A stretch of 64,000 nt of DNA from Clostridiales bacterium oral taxon 876 str. F0540 (GCA_000466585.1 KE993496.1:188262-252261); one strand, 5' to 3'. Positions 1-8,971 are shown, counted from the stretch's first letter. Numbers and translations are program-made. Notes: generated by a model not told the origin, from the letters alone.

Positions 1-778
1 CAAAAATGTCGGCAGCCATACCGGCACAATCACCAACATTATCACCGACAAGGTCAGCTATAACAGCAGCATTTCTCTCATCATCTTCAGGAATACCAGC
101 CTCAACTTTTCCAACAAGGTCTGCACCTACGTCAGCAGCTTTTGTATAAATACCTCCGCCAACTCTCATGAAAAGAGCTAAGAGTGTACCTCCAAAGCCA
201 AAGCCTAACAGAGCATCCGGAGCAGAAACACCAAATACCATAAAGATTAAGGTTCCCCCCAGAAGACCAAGACCATCTGTAAGCATTCCTGTAATAGTAC
301 CGGTTCTATAAGCAATTTTAAGAGCTTCACCAAAGTTTCTAGTGGAAGCAGAGGCAACACGTACATTTCCCTCAACAGCCATTCTCATACCAAACTGACC
401 AACCATAAGTGAGAAACAAGCACCCATAACAAAAGCGATTGCACGCCCAACACCTATAATAACTTTTACAGAAGCTTCAGATTTCCCGGCAAAACGGGTC
501 ATTGCTTCCTCTGAAGGCGGAACTACGTAAACTGAAAGAAATAAAACGAAAGTAAGTACAATGATTAGGGGAACTATAGTTCTTAACTGTCTTTTAAGAT
601 AAGCATCAGCACCTTCCTTAATTGCTCCCCAAACTTCCTGCATTTTAGCGGTACCTTTATCATACTTAAGAATCTGACTTCTAAGCATTAAAGCATAGCC
701 CAGGCCTAAAAATGCGATAAGCAATACACACCAGATAGCAACTATCTCAAAGGTAGTCGCGTTAGTAAGACTAAACAT
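1..778 (-). CDS. hppA: Membrane-bound sodium/proton-pumping pyrophosphatase, N-terminal part (runs off the window)
   Basis: Translation of the minus strand from the ATG at 778 gives about 259 residues of a polytopic membrane protein. The last visible residues contain the family hallmark DLVGDNVGDCAGMAADIF, the pyrophosphate/Mg-binding region of membrane pyrophosphatases. Four to five hydrophobic segments precede it, along with GGGIYTKAADVGADLVGK, another conserved block. The enzyme hydrolyses pyrophosphate and pumps Na+ and/or H+ across the membrane. The residue that separates K+-dependent from K+-independent types lies outside the window, so ion specificity cannot be read. A GGAG ribosome site lies just before the start. 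The gene is divergent from the glycerate kinase gene, and the 3' end is missing only because of the window edge. Confidence 0.93.
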   Translation of the reverse strand, partial: MFSLTNATTFEIVAIWCVLLIAFLGLGYALMLRSQILKYDKGTAKMQEVWGAIKEGADAYLKRQLRTIVPLIIVLTFVLFLSVYVVPPSEEAMTRFAGKSEASVKVIIGVGRAIAFVMGACFSLMVGQFGMRMAVEGNVRVASASTRNFGEALKIAYRTGTITGMLTDGLGLLGGTLIFMVFGVSAPDALLGFGFGGTLLALFMRVGGGIYTKAADVGADLVGKVEAGIPEDDERNAAVIADLVGDNVGDCAGMAADIF

Positions 779-911
779 TAAGACCAACTCCTTTGTCAAA
801 AATAAAAAATTTTTTCCCACTATATAGTTATGTAAACGATTGTTAAAATCCTCTATAAAATGGTAATTTTGTATAATCATACAATAACACTGTATAAATT
901 CATAAAAAGTT

Positions 912-940
912 TTGAAAAGTACTCAATAGTATACTATATT
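912..940 (+). promoter_or_regulatory. Predicted sigma-A promoter for the glycerate kinase gene
   Basis: TTGAAA at 912-917, a 17-nt spacer and TATATT at 935-940 form a good vegetative promoter about 45 nt before the start codon at 985. The same intergenic space holds a short palindrome (TTGTATaatcATACAA, about 871-886) nearer the divergent hppA gene, which could be an operator. That role is inference only. Confidence 0.6.
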
Positions 941-984
941 GAAGGTATGTGATATATTTTTGCAGCCAATTATGGAGGTTATAA

Positions 985-2127
985 ATGAAAAAAGATTTAA
1001 CTATTGTTTTAGCTCCGGATTCTTTTAAAGAAAGTATGACAGCAAAGCAGACTTGTGAGGCTATGGAAAGGGGAATAAAAAAAGTTTGCAATAAAATAAA
1101 ATGTATCCAAGTCCCTATGGCTGATGGAGGTGAGGGAACAATGCAGGCTTTAATTGATGCAACAAAAGGAAGGATATATTCAGCCAAAGTAGTTGGACCT
1201 CTTGGTAAAGAAGTTGAGGCTCAATACGGTATTCTAGGAGATGGAGAAACGGGTATATTAGAGATGGCCAGTGCAAGTGGTATTCACTTAGTCCCCGTAG
1301 ATAAAAGGAATCCTCTCATTACAACAACCTTTGGAACAGGGCAATTAATTAAAGCTTGCTTGGATAAGGGAGTAAAAAAGCTTTTTATTGGAATAGGGGG
1401 AAGTGCTACTAATGATGGCGGTGCCGGAATGATTCAAGCTTTAGGCGGAAAACTTTTAGATAAATCAGGAAAGGAAATAGGTTTTGGCGGCGGAGAGCTA
1501 GGGAAACTTACAAAAATAGATTTATCAGGTTTAGATATCAGACTAAAGGATGTCTTAATTAATGCAGCTTGTGATGTATCAAATCCCTTGTGTGGGGAAG
1601 AAGGTGCAGCCAAAGTATTTGGAAGGCAAAAGGGAGCTGACAATGAAGCAATTAAAATTTTAGATAATAACTTATATCATTATGCGAGTATAATAAGTAA
1701 GCAGCTGGGAAAAGATGTACTAGAAGTACCGGGTGCAGGAGCAGCCGGAGGGCTTGGTGCAGGACTTATGGCTTTTTTAAATGCAAATTTAAAAAAAGGA
1801 ATAGATCTAGTAATAGAATACTCAGGACTTGAAGAAAAAGTCAGAGAAGCTGATATGGTTTGGACAGGTGAGGGAAGTATTGATTTTCAGACACAGTACG
1901 GAAAAGTACCAATTGGTGTAGCTGCTATTTCAAAGAAATACGGCAAGACTGTAATAGCTATAGCAGGAAGGGTTGGAGAAGGTATAGATATTCTTTATGA
2001 AAGAGGCATTGATGCAGTATTTGGGATAATGAAGGAAATAACAACTTTAGAGGAAGCTTTAGTTAAAGGCGAGGAAAATTTAGAAAGAGCTTCGGAAAAT
2101 ATTATCAGATTGATTAATTTGTTATAA
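985..2127 (+). CDS. glxK: Glycerate 2-kinase (GarK/GlxK family)
   Basis: The 380-residue protein has the usual family length. It carries the N-terminal APDSFKESMTA block (residues 10-20), PMADGGEGT (44-52), GIGGSATNDGGAGM (136-149) and a C-terminal VWTGEGSIDFQTQYGK block, all typical of the GarK/GlxK glycerate kinase family. These enzymes phosphorylate D-glycerate, usually to 2-phosphoglycerate, feeding lower glycolysis. The start has a GGAGG site at about 972. The gene lies just upstream of a nucleoside phosphorylase and 0.9 kb before a sugar-acid PTS locus, so it may serve glycerate arising from sugar-acid or serine metabolism. No direct link to the PTS pathway is visible, because that aldolase should yield glyceraldehyde-3-phosphate rather than glycerate precursors. 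Confidence 0.92.
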   Translation: MKKDLTIVLAPDSFKESMTAKQTCEAMERGIKKVCNKIKCIQVPMADGGEGTMQALIDATKGRIYSAKVVGPLGKEVEAQYGILGDGETGILEMASASGIHLVPVDKRNPLITTTFGTGQLIKACLDKGVKKLFIGIGGSATNDGGAGMIQALGGKLLDKSGKEIGFGGGELGKLTKIDLSGLDIRLKDVLINAACDVSNPLCGEEGAAKVFGRQKGADNEAIKILDNNLYHYASIISKQLGKDVLEVPGAGAAGGLGAGLMAFLNANLKKGIDLVIEYSGLEEKVREADMVWTGEGSIDFQTQYGKVPIGVAAISKKYGKTVIAIAGRVGEGIDILYERGIDAVFGIMKEITTLEEALVKGEENLERASENIIRLINLL

Positions 2128-2170
2128 TATATTTAATAATACTAAATTAACACTAAAGGAGAGGGAAAAT

Positions 2171-2992
2171 ATGATTAACTTGTATGATAAGGTTATGGAA
2201 TCAGTTAAGTACATAGAAAGCAAAGTAAGTTTAAAGCCTGAAATAGCTGTTATACTTGGGTCAGGACTTGGAAACTTAGTAGATGTGGTAGAAAACAAAC
2301 AGTACATAGATTATAGAGATATACCAAACTTTCCACAGTCAACAGTAGCAGGACATGAAGGAAGATTAGTCTTTGGAACTATAAAAGGAAAAATAGTTCT
2401 TATAATGCAGGGAAGGTTCCACTACTATGAAGGATACACCATGAGAGAAGTTACTTATCCAGTTTATGTAATGCAGAAGCTTGGCATTAAAAAGCTTATT
2501 GTAACAAATGCCTGCGGCGGTATAAATACAAGCTTTAAGCCGGGTACATTAATGCTTATCAAAGACTTTATAAATTTAATGGGAGATAATCCTTTAATGG
2601 GAGCAAATGATGAAAGATTCGGGCCTAGATTTCCGGATATGTCAGAGCCTTATAAACTTGATCTTATAGAAAAGGCAAAGAATATAGCAGAAAAATTAAA
2701 TATTGAAAATGCTGTAGGAGTTTATGCAGGCTTCTCAGGACCATACTACGAAACAGCTGCAGAAATAACTATGATTGGAAGAATGGGAGCTGATGCAGTA
2801 GGAATGTCTACAGTGCCTGAAACTATAGCAGCTAATTATTTAGGTATAGATGTGCTTGGTATAGCTTGTATAACTAATATGGCAACAGGCATACAAAAGG
2901 TAAAACATTCACATGAAAGAGTGGTAGAAACTGCAAATAGAATAGCAGCTGATTTGTGCAAGTGGGTTGAAGAATTAATTGCTGAATTATAA
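2171..2992 (+). CDS. punA: Purine nucleoside phosphorylase (trimeric, PNP-I class)
   Basis: The 273-residue protein has the low-molecular-mass PNP layout: phosphate-binding GSGLG (30-34), GHEGRLVFG (about 61-69), NACGGIN, the GPYYETAAE loop with the purine-site glutamate, VGMSTVPE and TNMATG. It cleaves inosine/guanosine with phosphate into base and ribose-1-phosphate for purine salvage in the cytoplasm. AAGGAGAGGG gives a strong ribosome site. It starts 43 nt after glycerate kinase and is probably cotranscribed with it. The trimeric class is recognised from these motifs; the exact base preference is not readable. Confidence 0.94.
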   Translation: MINLYDKVMESVKYIESKVSLKPEIAVILGSGLGNLVDVVENKQYIDYRDIPNFPQSTVAGHEGRLVFGTIKGKIVLIMQGRFHYYEGYTMREVTYPVYVMQKLGIKKLIVTNACGGINTSFKPGTLMLIKDFINLMGDNPLMGANDERFGPRFPDMSEPYKLDLIEKAKNIAEKLNIENAVGVYAGFSGPYYETAAEITMIGRMGADAVGMSTVPETIAANYLGIDVLGIACITNMATGIQKVKHSHERVVETANRIAADLCKWVEELIAEL

Positions 2993-3034
2993 TTTTATTA
3001 TCATAAAAGCTCAAGAGTAGTGTAGGTGAGGTAA

Positions 3035-5962
3035 GTGGAATACAACATTTTAGATATAATAAATGCTGAAGATAAGAAAAATCCATTAACGGACGAAGAG
3101 ATAGCTAATAGCCTTGGAATTTTAAGAGAAACTGTAACAGAATTTAGAAAAGAACATAATATTCAAGATTCCAGACAAAGAAGAAAAGAAGTTATTATTA
3201 AAGATGCCTTCGAAATTTTGAGCGGAAATTTAAAGCTCTCTGACAGAGCTTTTGCAAAGGAACTTAATGAAAAAGGCTACAGCCTGGCAAGATATGCTGC
3301 TGCAAGTATAAAAAAAGAAGCTTTAGAAATCTTGACTAAAGAAAGCAAAACTCAAGATCAAAGCATGCAAAAAGTTTCAATAGATCAAGCAGGCAAGCTT
3401 GAAAAAGCCGAAGATCCTTTTGCGGCCATAATAGGTTACGAGGGAAGTCTAAAGCTTCAAATCAATCAAGCAAAAGCTGCTATTTTATATCCTCCTCACG
3501 GACTTCATACTCTGCTGCTTGGACCGTCAGGAGTAGGAAAGAGCTACATGGCAGAAATTATGCATGAGTTTGCAAAGACCACCAAGAATTTTTCTGAAGA
3601 TGCTCCTTTTATGCTCTTTAACTGTGCTGATTATGCTGATAATCCCCAGCTGCTTTTATCCCAGCTTTTTGGATATGCAAAAGGGGCTTTTACAGGGGCA
3701 AATGAAAATAAGAAGGGAATTGTTGAGCTGTGCAATGGAGGAATACTATTTCTGGATGAAATTCATAGACTTCCTTCTGAAGGACAGGAAATCCTTTTCT
3801 ATCTAATAGACAGAGGAAAATTCAGAAGACTTGGTGAGACGGAAGTAACAAGAGAAAGCAGACTCATGATTATAGCTGCAACCACCGAAAATCCGGAAAG
3901 TTCACTTTTATTAACCTTTAGAAGAAGAATACCTATGGTGATTGAGATACCTTCTGTAAAGGATAGGACCTATGATGAAAGATTTCATATAGTAAAGAAT
4001 TTCTTTTTGAATGAAAGCATAAGGCTGGGCAAGGATATTTTTGTAGGAAGAGATGTTATTAAGGCATTTATGACTTATGAATGTCCGGGCAATATAGGCC
4101 AGCTTAAGAGCGATATTCAGGTATGCTGCGCCAGAGGGTTTCTGCAGTCTACTCTCAATAATAAGGAGAGAGTAAGGGTAAGCTTTCAGCATGTGCCTGA
4201 TCACGTAAAAGAGCAGGTCCTCAGCACAAATATAAATGGCAGAGAACTTGAAAATTACACTAAAGAAGATATCATAGTATCTTCAAAAGGTGTAGAGATT
4301 TTATACAAGGATCAGTACAACTCGGTTGGAAAAGACAATATATATCAGTTTATTGAAGATAAATATAAGGAGCTCAAAGCTGATGGGTACAGCGACAGAG
4401 ATATTAACAAAGTAATAGGACAGCAGGTAGAAGGGGAACTTATGAGATTTGCGTATTCTGTAAGCTTTTCTGCTGCAAACAGTCAGGAAATTGTTAATAT
4501 TATCGGTCAGGATATGCTTAAACTTACGGAAGATGTTTATAAACTTGCGAAGAAGCATATAGACGGTTTGCAAAGAAATGTTGTCTATCCTCTTGCAATT
4601 CATTTAAGCTCCACATATGAAAGGATGCTTAACAGAAGAGAGATAGTAAACCCTAATTTGGAAATGGTTAAAGATAAATATAGTAAGGAATATAAGGTTT
4701 CTAAAAGAGTTGGAGAGCTAATAAACAGCAGGCTTAAAATTAATCTTCCTGAAGATGAAATAGGATTTATTACAATGTACTTGAAGCATTTTCAGCAGGA
4801 AAGCAAGCTTGAAGAAGGAAGAGTTGGGGTAATAGTATTGTCTCATGGCAGGGTAGCCTGCGGTATGGCAGAGGTAGCTAACAGACTGCTTGGTGTGAAT
4901 CATGCTGTGGGTCTTGAAATGGATCTTAGTGACTCTCCGAATATAATGCTTGAAAAGACTTTAAAGCTTGTTCAAAAGGTTAATCAAGGCAAGGGGTGTA
5001 TTTTGCTTGTAGATATGGGCTCTCTAACAACATTTGGAGATATAATAACTGCAAAAACAGGAATACCTACAAGAGTGGTAGGCAGAGTAGATACTCTTAT
5101 GGTGCTGGAGTGCGTCAGAAGAGCCATTCTTCCTGAGGATACCTTAGACAGTATAGCAGATGAAATAGATAATAAAGAAGGTTTATACAGATATTCAAAG
5201 CAAGATATTCAGGATAAGGGTAAGGCCATAATCACTTTATGTATAACAGGAGAAGGTTCAGCGGCAAAGGTTAAAGAGTATATAGAAAATTCTATGGGTG
5301 AAAGCGTTAGGGATATTGATATAATCCCATTGGGATATATGAATAATGATGATATTACGGCTACAATTGATAGAATTTCCAGGACAAAGCAAGTGCTTGC
5401 CATTGTAGGAACTATAAACCCAGAACTTAAAGATGTTCCTTTCATATCTGTTGAAGGCTTAATAACAGGAAAGGCAATTGTTCGGCTGAAAAAAATAATA
5501 AGGAATGAAAAAATATTTATTAATACACTATCAGAAGTAATCCCTCAAGAGGTTATTTTCCCTGAAGAAAATTATAAATATAAGGATGAAGTTATAGATA
5601 AAATGACTGAAAACCTCATAGCGGAAGGATTTGTAGAAGAAGGGTTTTTGTTAAGTGTTTATAGAAGGGAAGCTATAGGAGCTACTTACTTAAAGGGCGG
5701 TATCGCTATTCCTCATGGAGACAGCAGGTATGTTACAAAACCAACCATAGCTGTTACAAAACTAGCCACACCTATAAATTGGGATGGAGTTAATAATGTT
5801 GACTTAATTTTTTTGATAGCCTTAAAAGAAGATTCTAAAAATTATTTTGAACAGTTATATAGGGTAATATCTAGCGTTGATACGCTTTCACAGATGAGGG
5901 AAGCCAAGGATAAAGAAGAAATATCAAATATTTTATTCAGAAATACAATACCAGCCAAGTAA
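3035..5962 (+). CDS. LevR/DgaR-type sigma-54-dependent PTS activator with an unusual C-terminal EIIA-type-2 domain
   Basis: This 975-residue protein starts at GTG behind TAGGTGAGG. Domains in order: an N-terminal helical/HTH region (1-100); a sigma-54 AAA+ domain with Walker A GPSGVGKS (163-170) and the sigma-54 contact loop GAFTGA (217-222); a PRD with its conserved histidine (near YPLAIHLSS); an EIIA-mannose-like domain (VIVLSHGRVACGMAE); a region resembling the EIIB-like middle of LevR; and, at the end, a type-2 EIIA domain with GGIAIPHGDSRY, whose His is the expected phosphosite. Classical LevR ends in a second PRD, so this tail is a variant. It lies directly upstream of a matching sigma-54 promoter and sugar-acid PTS operon, which it very probably activates under PTS phosphorylation control. 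Confidence 0.9.
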   Translation: MEYNILDIINAEDKKNPLTDEEIANSLGILRETVTEFRKEHNIQDSRQRRKEVIIKDAFEILSGNLKLSDRAFAKELNEKGYSLARYAAASIKKEALEILTKESKTQDQSMQKVSIDQAGKLEKAEDPFAAIIGYEGSLKLQINQAKAAILYPPHGLHTLLLGPSGVGKSYMAEIMHEFAKTTKNFSEDAPFMLFNCADYADNPQLLLSQLFGYAKGAFTGANENKKGIVELCNGGILFLDEIHRLPSEGQEILFYLIDRGKFRRLGETEVTRESRLMIIAATTENPESSLLLTFRRRIPMVIEIPSVKDRTYDERFHIVKNFFLNESIRLGKDIFVGRDVIKAFMTYECPGNIGQLKSDIQVCCARGFLQSTLNNKERVRVSFQHVPDHVKEQVLSTNINGRELENYTKEDIIVSSKGVEILYKDQYNSVGKDNIYQFIEDKYKELKADGYSDRDINKVIGQQVEGELMRFAYSVSFSAANSQEIVNIIGQDMLKLTEDVYKLAKKHIDGLQRNVVYPLAIHLSSTYERMLNRREIVNPNLEMVKDKYSKEYKVSKRVGELINSRLKINLPEDEIGFITMYLKHFQQESKLEEGRVGVIVLSHGRVACGMAEVANRLLGVNHAVGLEMDLSDSPNIMLEKTLKLVQKVNQGKGCILLVDMGSLTTFGDIITAKTGIPTRVVGRVDTLMVLECVRRAILPEDTLDSIADEIDNKEGLYRYSKQDIQDKGKAIITLCITGEGSAAKVKEYIENSMGESVRDIDIIPLGYMNNDDITATIDRISRTKQVLAIVGTINPELKDVPFISVEGLITGKAIVRLKKIIRNEKIFINTLSEVIPQEVIFPEENYKYKDEVIDKMTENLIAEGFVEEGFLLSVYRREAIGATYLKGGIAIPHGDSRYVTKPTIAVTKLATPINWDGVNNVDLIFLIALKEDSKNYFEQLYRVISSVDTLSQMREAKDKEEISNILFRNTIPAK

Positions 5963-5963
5963 G

Positions 5964-5980
5964 TTGGCATCATAATTGCT
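5964..5980 (+). promoter_or_regulatory. Sigma-54 (-24/-12) promoter of the sugar-acid PTS operon
   Basis: The sequence TTGGCATcataaTTGCT matches the sigma-54 consensus TGGCAC-N5-TTGCA at nearly every position, with the invariant GG and GC separated by exactly 10 nt. It begins 2 nt after the stop codon of the LevR-like activator and lies about 35 nt before the aldolase start. The paired presence of a GAFTGA activator and this promoter supports both calls. Confidence 0.85.
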
Positions 5981-6013
5981 GTATATAATAGTGACAATAA
6001 GGAGGTTGATAGA

Positions 6014-6631
6014 ATGGATATCAAGAACTTCCCTAAGGTCACTATTATTTTACGTGGTTATAATTATAATCAGGCAAAAACAGTTATGAAAGCATTAGCT
6101 CAAAGTAATATTAGAGCAGTAGAGATAACAATGAATACAGAAGGTGCGCTAGAAACTATTAGCAAGCTTTCGAAGGAATTTGGAGATACTATGCTTATTG
6201 GTGCAGGAACTGTAACAACTATGGAACAGGCTAAGGCAGCAATAAATGCAGGTGCAAAATTCATTCTATCTCCAGTAATGCTTTCAAAGGAAATAATAGA
6301 CCTTTGCAGGGAAAAATCAGTTATAACAGTACCGGGAGCTATGAGCCCAACAGAAATATATAAGTCTTTTGAAGATGGAGCGGATATAGTTAAAATATTT
6401 CCGGCAATAAGCTGTGGAACGAGATTTTTTAAAGATGTTAAGGCACCTTTAGGTAATGTTCCTTTGATGGCTGTAGGGGGCGTTTCAAAGGAAAATGTAA
6501 AAGAATTCTTTAAAGGAGGAGCAGACTTCTTAGGAATAGGCTCAGGAGTATTTAATAAAGAAGACATCGAAAGTGAGAACCTTGAAGGATTGATCAAATC
6601 CGTTAAAGAATTTGAAGAAAAAATAAACTAG
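6014..6631 (+). CDS. 2-keto-3-deoxy-6-phosphogluconate/phosphogalactonate aldolase (Eda/DgoA family)
   Basis: The 205-residue class I aldolase has the Schiff-base lysine in ADIVKIFPA, the catalytic glutamate in RAVEITMNT, and the GAGTVTT and AVGGVSKENV phosphate-binding loops of the KDPG/KDPGal aldolase family. Expected products are pyruvate and glyceraldehyde-3-phosphate. It is the first gene after the sigma-54 promoter and has a strong AGGAGG site. Because the operon also encodes a DgoD-like dehydratase, the likeliest substrate is 2-dehydro-3-deoxy-6-phosphogalactonate (DgoA role). Stereospecificity cannot be read from sequence, since KDPG and KDPGal aldolases are close homologs. Confidence 0.87.
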   Translation: MDIKNFPKVTIILRGYNYNQAKTVMKALAQSNIRAVEITMNTEGALETISKLSKEFGDTMLIGAGTVTTMEQAKAAINAGAKFILSPVMLSKEIIDLCREKSVITVPGAMSPTEIYKSFEDGADIVKIFPAISCGTRFFKDVKAPLGNVPLMAVGGVSKENVKEFFKGGADFLGIGSGVFNKEDIESENLEGLIKSVKEFEEKIN

Positions 6632-6642
6632 GAGATATGGAC

Positions 6643-7110
6643 ATGAGCGCAGGAATAGATTTTGCAAAAGATTTGGTTTTTAAGGACTTAGAGTTTTCAA
6701 GTAATACAGAAGTATTAAAGTTTTTATCCTCAAAACTTCAGGAAAAAGGATATGTTAAGGAAGGGTATCAAAAAGCTATTCTAGACAGAGAAGAAGAATA
6801 TCCAACAGGACTTCCTTCTGCAGATATAAAAATAGCAATACCTCATGCAGATCACAATTTAGTAAACAAGGCGACCTTGGCCATTGGAGTTTTAAGGAAG
6901 CCGGTAGAATTTAAATCCATGGAGGACCCAGATAAATCTTTAGATGTTAGTGTAATTATAATGCTTGCACTAAGTGAACCTCATGGACACATAGAAATGC
7001 TTCAAAGGGTTGTTAAATTAATTCAAAATCCAGAAGTACTAAGAGAAATTGTTGAAGCACCTTCAACAGATGAAGTAATAAATAAGCTGGAACCTTATTT
7101 AATAGCTTAA
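6643..7110 (+). CDS. PTS EIIA component, galactitol/fructose-type (EIIA-2 fold)
   Basis: This is a 155-residue EIIA of the fructose/galactitol superfamily. The phospho-accepting histidine is in IAIPHADHNLV, with the usual LALSEPHGHIEMLQRV block downstream. It receives phosphate from HPr and passes it to EIIB. Two in-frame ATGs lie 6 nt apart. The second (6643) is chosen because it sits about 8 nt after AGGAGA, whereas the first (6637) is only 2 nt away. It follows the aldolase closely and belongs to the same sigma-54 operon. A 150-nt gap holding a structured repeat separates it from EIIB. Confidence 0.9.
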   Translation: MSAGIDFAKDLVFKDLEFSSNTEVLKFLSSKLQEKGYVKEGYQKAILDREEEYPTGLPSADIKIAIPHADHNLVNKATLAIGVLRKPVEFKSMEDPDKSLDVSVIIMLALSEPHGHIEMLQRVVKLIQNPEVLREIVEAPSTDEVINKLEPYLIA

Positions 7111-7164
7111 AAAGATAAGAAGAAAACAAGATAAGAATATATAAATATAAAAATATATAAATAC

Positions 7165-7255
7165 GGAGGTTAAAGTCCTAAATGGACTTTAACGAGTAAT
7201 TTGCGAGCGGGAGCGAGTGATTTAAATTACTCAGTGCTTCCGACTATAAGGAGGA
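7165..7255 (+). repeat. Structured ~90-nt repeat, copy A1 (in front of EIIB)
   Basis: Layout: GGAGG, hairpin P1 (TTAAAGTCC taaat GGACTTTAA), stem P2 (GAGTAATTT ... AAATTACTC) enclosing a GCGAGCGGGAGCGAG loop, then AGTGCTTCCGACT and the AAGGAGG ribosome site of EIIB. The ATG in P1 opens a 5-codon frame (MDFNE stop). Related copies lie at 52781-52870, 55848-55937 and 61806-61896. Between copies the two stems change on both sides while loops and the 3' motif stay similar, so an RNA fold is under selection or was recently spread. I do not recognise it as a named RNA family. Confidence 0.82.
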
Positions 7256-7262
7256 ATAAAAA

Positions 7263-7541
7263 ATGAAAAAAGTATTAGTAGCTTGCGGAAACGGAATAGC
7301 AACATCAACAGTAGTAGCAATGAAGATCAGAGAGGCCTGTGAAGATAATGGGATAAACGTAAACGTTAACCAATGCAAGCTTTTAGAAGTATCATCAAAG
7401 GTTTCAGACTATGATCTTTTAGTTACTACAGGAAAGTTTACAGGAGCAGAGGTTAATATTCCTGTAATAGGAGCTATATCATTACTAACTGGTATAGGTG
7501 AAGAGGAAACAATAGAAGAAATTATTAATGCATTAAAATAA
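7263..7541 (+). CDS. PTS EIIB component, galactitol-type
   Basis: The 92-residue protein begins MKKVLVACGNGIATST, the P-loop-like phosphocysteine motif of galactitol/lactose-type EIIB; the Cys at about residue 8 is the phosphosite. The rest (LLVTTGKFTG, PVIGAISLLTGIGEEETI) fits GatB-type IIB. It transfers phosphate from EIIA to the incoming sugar at EIIC. Its ribosome site AAGGAGG is the 3' edge of repeat copy A1, so translation may be influenced by that structure. EIIC follows 33 nt later. Confidence 0.92.
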   Translation: MKKVLVACGNGIATSTVVAMKIREACEDNGINVNVNQCKLLEVSSKVSDYDLLVTTGKFTGAEVNIPVIGAISLLTGIGEEETIEEIINALK

Positions 7542-7573
7542 TAAATTTTTAATAATAAAAGGGGGATTTACAA

Positions 7574-8950
7574 ATGCAGGAACTTTATAAAATATTTCAG
7601 GTAGTGCTGAATGACGCAGGCCCTACAGTAATGCTTCCAGTAATCATATTAATTATAGGACTTATTTTCAGAGTTAAGCCAGGAAAGGCTTTTAGATCAG
7701 GCTTATTAGTTGGAATAGGTTTTGCAGGTATCAAACTTGTTATAAACTTACTTTCTTCGAACCTTGGACCAGCTGCTCAGGCAATGGTTAAAAACTTCGG
7801 TATAAAACTAGATACACTTGATATAGGCTGGGGAGCTATAGCAGCAGTAACTTGGTCCTCACCCATAATACCAATATTAATATTTGCAATACTATTAACT
7901 AACATCGTAATGCTTGTTCTTAAGAAGACAAACACACTAGACGTTGATATTTGGAACTATCACCATATGGCTATAGTTGGTATAATGACTTACTTTGTAA
8001 CAAAGAACGTTGTTCTTGGTATAGCAGCAGCAATAACAATGGCAGTAATTGCATTTAAGATGTCAGACTGGTCAGAAAATCTTGTTAGTGATTACTTTGG
8101 TCTTCCTGGAGTATCACTGCCAACAATGTCTGCGCTTTCATCTTTAGTAATTGCAGCACCACTAAACTGGTTATTGGATAAAATCCCTGGAATGAATAAA
8201 TTAAACTTCAGCGTTAAAGATGCTAAGAAGTATTTAGGATTATTCGGAGAGCCAATGATGATGGGACTTATCCTTGGAGGAGTTATTGGAGCTCTAGCAA
8301 AATATAATACTACAAAGGTTCTTAATATAGCAGTTAACATGGCAGCAGTAATGGTTCTTATACCAAAAATGACTTCCTTATTCATGGAAGGTTTAATGCC
8401 AATATCAGAAGCGGCTAAGAAGTTTACAAAAGAAAAATTCAAGGGAAGAAAGTTCTTAATAGGACTAGATGCAGCAGTTGTAGTAGGAAATCCGGAAGTT
8501 ATAACAACTTCTTTAATAGTAATACCTTTAACAATAGCTATGGCAGTTATCCTTCCTGGAAACAGAATGCTTCCATTTGCTGACTTGGCAGTTGTTCCTT
8601 TCAGAGTAGCAATGGTAGTTGCATTAACAGAAGGAAACCTTGTAAAGAACATTATTATAGGTCTTGCATGTACAGGAGCAATACTTCTTGCGGGTACTAA
8701 CACAGCGCCTGTACTAACAAATCTTGCAAAATCTACAGGTATAGATTTAGGAATGGCTGGAGGAGCGCTTATTTCTTCCTTCGCAGCAACAAGCTTAACA
8801 GTAAGCTTTATAGTTTATAAGGTATTCACAGGAAATCTAATAATAACTTTACCGGTATTCTTTGCAGCATTTATAGCAATTTGGGTTTACATTGAAGTTA
8901 TAAAGAAGAAAAAACAAGCTAAAAACGAAGCAGTAGAAGAAGCAGTATAA
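7574..8950 (+). CDS. PTS EIIC component, galactitol (GatC) family permease
   Basis: The 458-residue polytopic protein has about ten to twelve hydrophobic segments and the GatC-family N-terminus (ILNDAGPTVMLPVIILIIGLI-like pattern of a re-entrant start). A basic tail ends in KKKKQAKNEA. It forms the membrane channel of the PTS and binds the sugar. In this operon context, with a DgoD-like dehydratase and a KDPG-type aldolase, the substrate is more likely an aldonate or related sugar acid than galactitol, because no polyol dehydrogenase is present. That assignment is inference. AAAAGGGGG precedes the start. Confidence 0.9.
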   Translation: MQELYKIFQVVLNDAGPTVMLPVIILIIGLIFRVKPGKAFRSGLLVGIGFAGIKLVINLLSSNLGPAAQAMVKNFGIKLDTLDIGWGAIAAVTWSSPIIPILIFAILLTNIVMLVLKKTNTLDVDIWNYHHMAIVGIMTYFVTKNVVLGIAAAITMAVIAFKMSDWSENLVSDYFGLPGVSLPTMSALSSLVIAAPLNWLLDKIPGMNKLNFSVKDAKKYLGLFGEPMMMGLILGGVIGALAKYNTTKVLNIAVNMAAVMVLIPKMTSLFMEGLMPISEAAKKFTKEKFKGRKFLIGLDAAVVVGNPEVITTSLIVIPLTIAMAVILPGNRMLPFADLAVVPFRVAMVVALTEGNLVKNIIIGLACTGAILLAGTNTAPVLTNLAKSTGIDLGMAGGALISSFAATSLTVSFIVYKVFTGNLIITLPVFFAAFIAIWVYIEVIKKKKQAKNEAVEEAV

Positions 8951-8971
8951 GATAAATTCGAGGTGATATAA

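Noticed and set aside
6100..6597. Long minus-strand frame within the aldolase gene
   Set aside because: Antisense shadow of a well-supported aldolase gene.
7165..7255. T-box or other known riboswitch in the repeat family
   Set aside because: No T-box sequence (GGTGGNACCGCG-type) and no match to known aptamer motifs; identical-looking copies before unrelated genes fit a repeat better.
8092..8703. Long minus-strand frame within the EIIC gene
   Set aside because: The composition is that of antisense to a membrane protein gene; no ribosome site and no family similarity.
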